A stretch of 10,590 nt of DNA from Candidatus Caldilinea saccharophila. Its GTDB lineage: Bacteria; Chloroflexota; Anaerolineae; Caldilineales; Caldilineaceae. The stretch is taken from NCBI GenBank assembly GCA_016710365.1, contig JADJVW010000064.1, positions 1-10,590 of the forward strand, written 5' to 3'. Shown here piece by piece: positions 6,891-10,590 of the stretch; position 1 is the first letter of the stretch, and every line of letters starts with the position of its first letter. A program made the translations under genes and the position numbers. The notes beneath the pieces are model-generated. The model made no database searches. It was not told where the DNA came from and saw only the letters and a program-made list of their open reading frames with translations.

Positions 6891-8042
6891 ATGGCCTATC
6901 TCGACCCGTACCAACGCCCCGCGCCGGACCGCTTCGTCCGGCGCTGGCTCTTCATCACCGCCTGTATTGCCGCGCTCATGCTGCTGTGGCAGTTTCTGCC
7001 CGCCATCGAGGCCTGGTTCAGTCCGCGCGAGGCAGCAGAACGCACCGTGATGGCGCGTGGCGATCTGGCGGCGGACGAGAAAACCACCATCGAACTGTTC
7101 GAAAAATCACGCGCCTCGGTGGTCTACATCACCACCGCGCAATTAGTACGCGATGTCTGGACGCGCAACGTGTTCTCCGTGCCGCGCGGCACTGGCTCGG
7201 GCTTCATCTGGGACGACGCCGGCCACGTCGTCACCAACTTCCACGTCATCCAGGGCGCGTCCGAAGCCACCGTCAAACTGGCCGACGGCCGCGACTACCA
7301 GGCCGCGCTGGTGGGGACGAGCCCCGCGCACGACATCGCCGTGCTCAAGATCGGCGTCGGTTTCAAGCGCCCGCCGGCCGTGCCGGTCGGCACCAGTGCC
7401 GACCTCAAGGTGGGTCAGAAGGTGTTTGCTATCGGCAACCCCTTCGGCCTGGACTGGACGCTCACCACTGGTATCGTCTCCGCGCTCGACCGCTCGTTGC
7501 CGGGAGAAGCGGGCGGCCCGGCCATCGATCACCTGATCCAGACCGACGCCGCCATCAACCCCGGCAATTCCGGTGGCCCGCTGCTCGATTCGGCTGGGCG
7601 GCTGATCGGCATCAATACCGCCATCTACAGTCCGTCTGGCGCCTCGGCCGGCATAGGCTTTGCGGTGCCGGTCGATACCGTCATGCGCGTGGTGCCGCAA
7701 CTCATAAAGACCGGCAAGTACATCCGTCCGGCGCTGGGCATCGAGGTGGATGAGCAGCTCAACGCGCGTCTGCAGGCGCTGACCGGCAGTAAGGGCGTAT
7801 TCGTATTGCGCGTGACGCCGGGCTCGGCGGCGCACAGGGCCGGGCTCGTCGGCGTCGAGGTCACCGCAGGCGGCATCGTGCCCGGCGATCGCGTTATCAG
7901 CATCGACGGTATCGCCGTTGACGACGTCACCACATTACAGGCCCGGCTAGACGACAAGAACGTTGGAGATGTTGTGGTCTTGTTAGTGGAGCGGGCCGGC
8001 AAGACTCGCGAGATGCTTGTGGAACTACAACCGGGAGTTTGA
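6891..8042 (+). CDS. degP: Membrane-anchored DegP/HtrA-family serine protease
   Basis: Intact 383-residue trypsin-fold protease with one PDZ domain. Residues 19-37 (WLFITACIAALMLLWQFLP) form an uncleaved signal anchor after a short cytoplasmic tail, so the protease faces the periplasm. The catalytic triad is visible: His118 in VVTNFHVI, Asp148 in AHDIAVLKI and Ser227 in NPGNSGGPL. The PDZ domain covers about 275-380 and contains IRPALGIEV, the carboxylate-binding-loop region, and GIVPGDRVISIDG. With one PDZ domain and an N-terminal anchor it is closer in design to DegS or plant/cyanobacterial HtrA than to two-PDZ DegP, although the tLST copy is conventionally called degP. HtrA proteases degrade or refold misfolded envelope proteins, consistent with the island's heat tolerance role. 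It is the last island gene here. Confidence 0.93.
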   Translation: MAYLDPYQRPAPDRFVRRWLFITACIAALMLLWQFLPAIEAWFSPREAAERTVMARGDLAADEKTTIELFEKSRASVVYITTAQLVRDVWTRNVFSVPRGTGSGFIWDDAGHVVTNFHVIQGASEATVKLADGRDYQAALVGTSPAHDIAVLKIGVGFKRPPAVPVGTSADLKVGQKVFAIGNPFGLDWTLTTGIVSALDRSLPGEAGGPAIDHLIQTDAAINPGNSGGPLLDSAGRLIGINTAIYSPSGASAGIGFAVPVDTVMRVVPQLIKTGKYIRPALGIEVDEQLNARLQALTGSKGVFVLRVTPGSAAHRAGLVGVEVTAGGIVPGDRVISIDGIAVDDVTTLQARLDDKNVGDVVVLLVERAGKTREMLVELQPGV

Positions 8043-8127
8043 TGGAAAGTGGGTCATGGATCTGCACAGCGAAGCAGCCAAGCGACTTCAGCCTTGCGCC
8101 GAACTACGAGCCCTAGCTAGGGATGGT

Positions 8128-8160
8128 CTGAAGTAGCCCTGTATTTCCGGCTGACTTCAG
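8128..8160. repeat. Inverted repeat near the probable IS5-element end
   Basis: CTGAAGT (8128-8134) and ACTTCAG (8154-8160) are perfect inverted copies; just inside them GCC (8136-8138) and GGC (8149-8151) also pair, so an imperfect ten-pair stem can form. It lies between degP and the transposase 3' end, where a terminal repeat of the truncated element would be expected. Confidence 0.4.
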
Positions 8161-8180
8161 CCACTGCTGATTTTGAAAGC

Positions 8181-8210
8181 GGTGAACCGATCAAAAACGA
8201 TCGGATCACC
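8181..8210. repeat. Inverted repeat downstream of degP
   Basis: GGTGAACCGATC (8181-8192) and GATCGGATCACC (8199-8210) pair over 11 of 12 positions (one A-A mismatch) around the loop AAAAAC. GAAAGC (8175-8180) and GCTTTC (8224-8229) can add an outer stem. No T-run follows on either strand, so it is structured but not a standard terminator. Confidence 0.5.
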
Positions 8211-8266
8211 CGCTCATTTCGGTGCTTTCAGCCGTCGCGAGCACCTTGCGACGGCCATTTTCCGCA

Positions 8267-8668
8267 TTACAGGCGCACCTCTCCTGCGCTTGCCAGCAAA
8301 TGTCGGCGGGCCATCCATAGGTTCGACAGGGCAAACAGCGTCACCAGTTGTGCAGTGTTCTTCACCAGCCCTCGGAAACGTACCTTGGTGTAGCCGAACT
8401 GCCGCTTGATCACGCGAAACGGGGGCTCTACCTTCGCTCGCACTTGCGCCTTGGCCTTCTCGATCTTGCGCTTGGCTTTGTACAGGGCGCTGCGTTTATC
8501 GAGCATCTTGTAGGTGCTGCGGCGTGCTGCGACCTGCCAGATCACTTCTCGGTCGGCATGCTCGGAGCGCTTTTCGACGCCTGTGTAGCCGTCATCGGCG
8601 CAGACGACGTTCTCGTCGCCGTGCAGCAGTTTGTCGACCTGGGTGACATCCGCCACGGTGGCTTGTAT
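8267..8668 (-). pseudogene. IS5-family transposase, C-terminal fragment
   Basis: The minus strand encodes the last 130 or so residues of a DDE transposase of the IS5 family. Visible family features are CADDGYTGVEKR (second catalytic Asp context), the basic linker KAKRKIEKAKAQVRAK, and VEPPFRVIKRQFGYTKVRFRGLVKN with the catalytic Glu, then a C-terminal hydrophobic TLFALSNLWMARRHLL. The frame runs back past Met 8656 to about 8668 (ATV-MADVTQVDKLLHGDE) and then stops matching. About two thirds of a normal IS5 transposase, including the first catalytic Asp, is missing. The break coincides with the left side of the IS110-family element. Not functional by itself. Confidence 0.85.
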
Positions 8669-8678
8669 CTAACAGTTT

Positions 8679-8696
8679 GTGGTGATTAGCTACCAC
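8679..8696 (+). repeat. Small hairpin in IS110 left noncoding region
   Basis: GTGGT (8679-8683) and ACCAC (8692-8696) pair around an 8-nt loop. It lies in the 5' noncoding part of the IS110-family element, where bridge RNA is encoded in related elements. Confidence 0.35.
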
Positions 8697-8886
8697 CACT
8701 GAAGCAGAGTGAGCCGCCCCCTTCCCTTAAGGTCAGAAAAGTCGGCACCGCTGAACCTTGATTTGCAGCACATGGCCCTCCGCTTCACCTTTCACGCCAG
8801 CACATCAGGTTGAACGGTTATCGGGAGCTCGACTCCGTATGTACAAGGCGAACAGGCGTGACGGTTTATGTGAGAGGAGTTTGACC

Positions 8887-9881
8887 ATGTTTCCAGTCGG
8901 CATTGACGTAAGTAAAAACACCTGGATCTTTGCATGCTTTATGACGGTATCAAAGGACGCATAAAAACCCGTAACATCCAGAATAACAGACATTCAGTTG
9001 AAAATATTCTTCGCTGGCTCAGGCTTCAACATTGCAGTCCGGAAGATGTTCATGTGGTAATGGAAGCTACCGGTGTTTATCACGAACGGCTGGCCACTGA
9101 ATTACATGATGCCGGTTTCCGGGTTTCTCTGGCCAACCCTCACCGTAGTCGGGAGTTTGCGCGTGGCATGGGAATCATGACAAAAACGGATAAGGTGGAT
9201 GCGATATATGCTGGCCTGTTACGCATTCCTTAAGAAGCCACACCGCTGGGAGCCGCCGGCACCCGAAATCAGATATCTCGGTGCACTCCTGCGACGGCGG
9301 GATGTTCTGCTGGGTGATGCCCTGCGTGAGGAGAACAGGCTGGAAAAATACCTGTCGACAGACACACCTGCAGATATTATCAGTTCCTGCAGGCGTATGG
9401 CGCAGCTTCTGCGCGAGGAGGTAAGTAATATCGAGCGGCAGATAAAAGCACATATCAAAGCCAGCCCTGCACTGAGGCGTGATTATACACTGCTGACCTC
9501 AATTAAATCGGTTGGTCCCCAGCTGGGGATGCATATGCTGGTCGTGCTTCGCAGCCATAACTTTGTATCGGCTGAGCAGGCTGCCGCCTTTCTGGGCGTG
9601 GTGCCGATCGAGAAACGCTCAGGCACATCGGTCCGGCGCCGGCCGCGGATGTCGAAAATCGGCCCCCTCAGTTGAGAGCGAAGCTTTACATGTCCGCCCT
9701 GTGCGGAAAATCTACAATAAGCGAATGCGTAATATTTACGATGAGATGTGCCTGCGGAAGTAAACCTAAAATGGTGGCCATTGGCGCGCTGATGCGGAAA
9801 CTGGTGCACTGGTGTTATGGCGTCCTGAAGACCGGAACCGTTTTTAATGACGAAGACCTGAAACCGGCACTGTCAACCTGA
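8887..9881 (+). pseudogene. IS110-family transposase (DEDD recombinase), frame-disrupted
   Basis: GAGGAG at 8874-8879 precedes ATG 8887, which opens MFPVGIDVSKNT, the IS110 N-terminus with the first catalytic Asp of the RuvC-like DEDD domain. Continuing in another frame: MLYDGIKGRIKTRNIQNN, VVMEATGVYHERLA (catalytic Glu), and GIMTKTDKVDA (last two Asp). After a further frame change near 9205 comes MLACYAFLKKPHRW, a coiled-coil-like linker, then the C-terminal domain with LTSIKSVGPQLGMHML, FLGVVPIEKRSGTSVRRRPRMSKIG (serine region) and, after two more changes, KLYMSALCGK, MRNIYDEMCLRK, KPKMVAIGALMRKLVHWCYGVLK, ending at TGA 9879-9881. The intact protein would be about 330 residues, normal for the family. 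IS110 transposases act with an RNA guide from the element's noncoding end. At least four frame changes prevent a full product as written. Confidence 0.87.
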
Positions 9882-10073
9882 CTATACCAGGCTGGCATTA
9901 AACACAAGGTAACGCTCACTGCAATAAGTGAGCGCAGTCCGTTATGAGCGAAGAGCGGATATTCAGACCGACTGATAGCTGATTTTGAGTTGCCAAAAGA
10001 GCGCTCCTATTCAGTACAAAAAAGATGGTAATGTTTCATAAAATCTCTTAGGCCTTGCAGGAATGGTTTTGAA
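9882..10073. other. Noncoding stretch between IS110 transposase and GFA gene
   Basis: No coding sequence is supported here. It holds the right flank of the IS110 element, one strong hairpin (9913-9934), and the upstream region of the following gene, with an AGGA at 10059-10062 eleven bases before ATG 10074. I could not identify a convincing promoter. Confidence 0.5.
9913..9934 (+). repeat. Perfect hairpin 3' of IS110 transposase
   Basis: CGCTCACT (9913-9920) and AGTGAGCG (9927-9934) form a perfect 8-bp stem with a six-base loop GCAATA, about 30 bp after the transposase stop. No T-run follows. It could be part of the element's right end. Confidence 0.5.
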
Positions 10074-10534
10074 ATGAATGGATCTTGTTTGTGTGGAACA
10101 AAATTTGAACTTACTCATAAACCAGCAGTGTTTTATCGTTGCCATTGCCTCGCTTTGCAGAAAGCAGAGCGGCGTGGGTTACAATCTCTCGCCACACTAG
10201 TCAAAGACAGTGAGTTTCGCTGGATTAAAGGGGAAAACTGCATTGCTTCATGGTCTAAGCCAACGGGGTACCGTACAGATTTTTGCAATGTATGTGGCTC
10301 AACTGTGCCTAACAGTCTGCGAGACGTACCTTATGTCTGGGTTCCTGTTGGTTTAATTGACGAACGTCTTGAAAATGGAATGTGCAGGAGACTTCTGCAC
10401 TGATGATGCAATGCCCTGGGATGAAACCCGCCCACCTAGTTGTCACGCTGGACCTGTCGAGCTCTAGCCTCGCTTTTAAAGTACCCAAGAAACTCAATTC
10501 TGAGCGTCAGCATTTGGCACAAAGCAGACGTTAA
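10074..10534 (+). pseudogene. GFA-family (glutathione-dependent formaldehyde-activating-like) zinc protein, frame-disrupted
   Basis: GFA-fold proteins are small zinc-binding proteins with paired cysteine motifs; most have no known substrate. ATG 10074 opens MNGSCLCGTKFELTHKPAVFYRCHC, with the CxC pair and the FYRCHC motif. The next family block should read SLCRKQSGVGYN; it is readable only after removing one C near 10149, and the frame is restored downstream by an extra TC pair near 10188, so the frame as written lacks that cysteine. It continues with ATLVKDSEFRWIKGENCIASWSKP, GYRTDFCNVCGSTVPN and PYVWVPVGLID. A stop at 10401-10403 cuts it at 109 residues; in another frame AGDFCTDDAMPWDETRPPSCH follows, and after one more change it ends at TAA 10532-10534. 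The gene belongs to lower-GC sequence outside the island. Confidence 0.78.
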
Positions 10535-10590
10535 GACTTACAGCATCGGGAAACTGGATGCCGCGTCAGCGGCATGGAGGCGCCAGATGA
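10535..10590. other. Unassigned right edge
   Basis: The last 56 bases contain no recognisable gene or element. Confidence 0.3.

Larger units (their letters stand above)
8043..8266. other. Noncoding segment between degP and IS5-like transposase, containing the island edge
   Basis: No reading frame in this stretch resembles a gene. It should hold the 3' boundary of the island and the terminal sequence of the truncated IS5-family element whose transposase ends at 8267. Two inverted repeats are present (listed separately). The exact IS terminus cannot be fixed without a reference; the sequence from about 8125 onward is a plausible end of the element. Confidence 0.5.
8670..9960 (+). mobile_element. 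IS110-family insertion sequence, approximate limits
   Basis: The span contains a roughly 215-bp noncoding left flank, the transposase at 8887-9881 and a short right flank with a hairpin. The left limit is set by the point where the IS5 transposase stops matching (about 8668). The right limit is a guess, placed beyond the hairpin at 9913-9934; IS110 elements often lack clear terminal repeats and target duplications. Base composition falls noticeably compared with the GC-rich island to the left. No continuation of the IS5 gene is seen on the right side, so this is not a simple insertion leaving both halves in place. Confidence 0.55.

Noticed and set aside
6674..7753. Plus-strand open frame of 359 codons overlapping the M48 gene and degP
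   Set aside because: Arg/His-rich out-of-frame translation of two intact protease genes, with no motif of its own.
7143..7835. Minus-strand 230-codon frame inside degP
   Set aside because: Antisense to the conserved protease domain with all triad residues on the plus strand; no independent support.
8348..8689. Plus-strand 113-codon frame across the IS5 remnant
   Set aside because: It is the complement of the transposase fragment, which has clear DDE-family motifs on the minus strand.
1..10590. CRISPR array, tRNA or rRNA genes
   Set aside because: I saw no regularly spaced direct repeats, tRNA cloverleaf with CCA-end pattern, or rRNA signature.

Overview
The window is the distal half of a known mobile protein-quality-control island, the transmissible locus of stress tolerance (tLST, also called LHR or TLPQC). 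It is followed by two insertion-sequence remnants and one unrelated gene. The order yfdX1 - yfdX2 - hdeD - orf11 - trx - kefB - psiE - M48 protease - degP, all on the plus strand, matches the second half of that island. Its first half (small Hsp20s, ClpK/ClpG, FtsH) would lie to the left of base 1. The island travels among Gammaproteobacteria (Enterobacterales, Pseudomonas) and some Betaproteobacteria. Its high GC here contrasts with the visibly lower GC from about 8670 onward (IS110 element and GFA-family gene). The host is therefore probably a gammaproteobacterium carrying the island on a plasmid or genomic island; I cannot name the species.

Layout. 1-486: 3' part of yfdX1. 586-1477: yfdX2. 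1488-1504: GC hairpin. 1559-2164: hdeD. 2182-2222: hairpin. 2244-3383: orf11, which looks like an HPF/RaiA-like domain joined to a sigma-factor-like domain. 3373-3807: thioredoxin-2-like trx. 3811-5430: kefB-type antiporter. 5427-5813: psiE. 5901-6866: M48 membrane protease. 6891-8042: membrane-anchored DegP/HtrA protease. 8110-8668: truncated IS5-family element (minus strand). About 8670-9960: IS110-family element. 10074-10534: GFA-family gene. The genes from orf11 to degP overlap or nearly touch (11-bp overlap orf11/trx, 3-nt gap trx/kefB, ATGA overlap kefB/psiE), which suggests one transcription unit. In the intact island these genes act together in periplasmic and membrane proteostasis, acid and oxidative stress, and ion homeostasis.

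The dominant peculiarity is frame disruption. yfdX1, yfdX2, hdeD, orf11, trx, kefB, the IS110 transposase and the GFA gene each need several frame changes to give the family protein, and several changes sit in homopolymers. The M48 protease and degP, over 2.1 kb, need none. Either the assembly is uncorrected low-accuracy sequence over most of its length, or the island is decaying with the two proteases preserved. kefB also appears to have lost the GxGxxG nucleotide-binding segment of its RCK domain, which a single-base sequencing error cannot explain.
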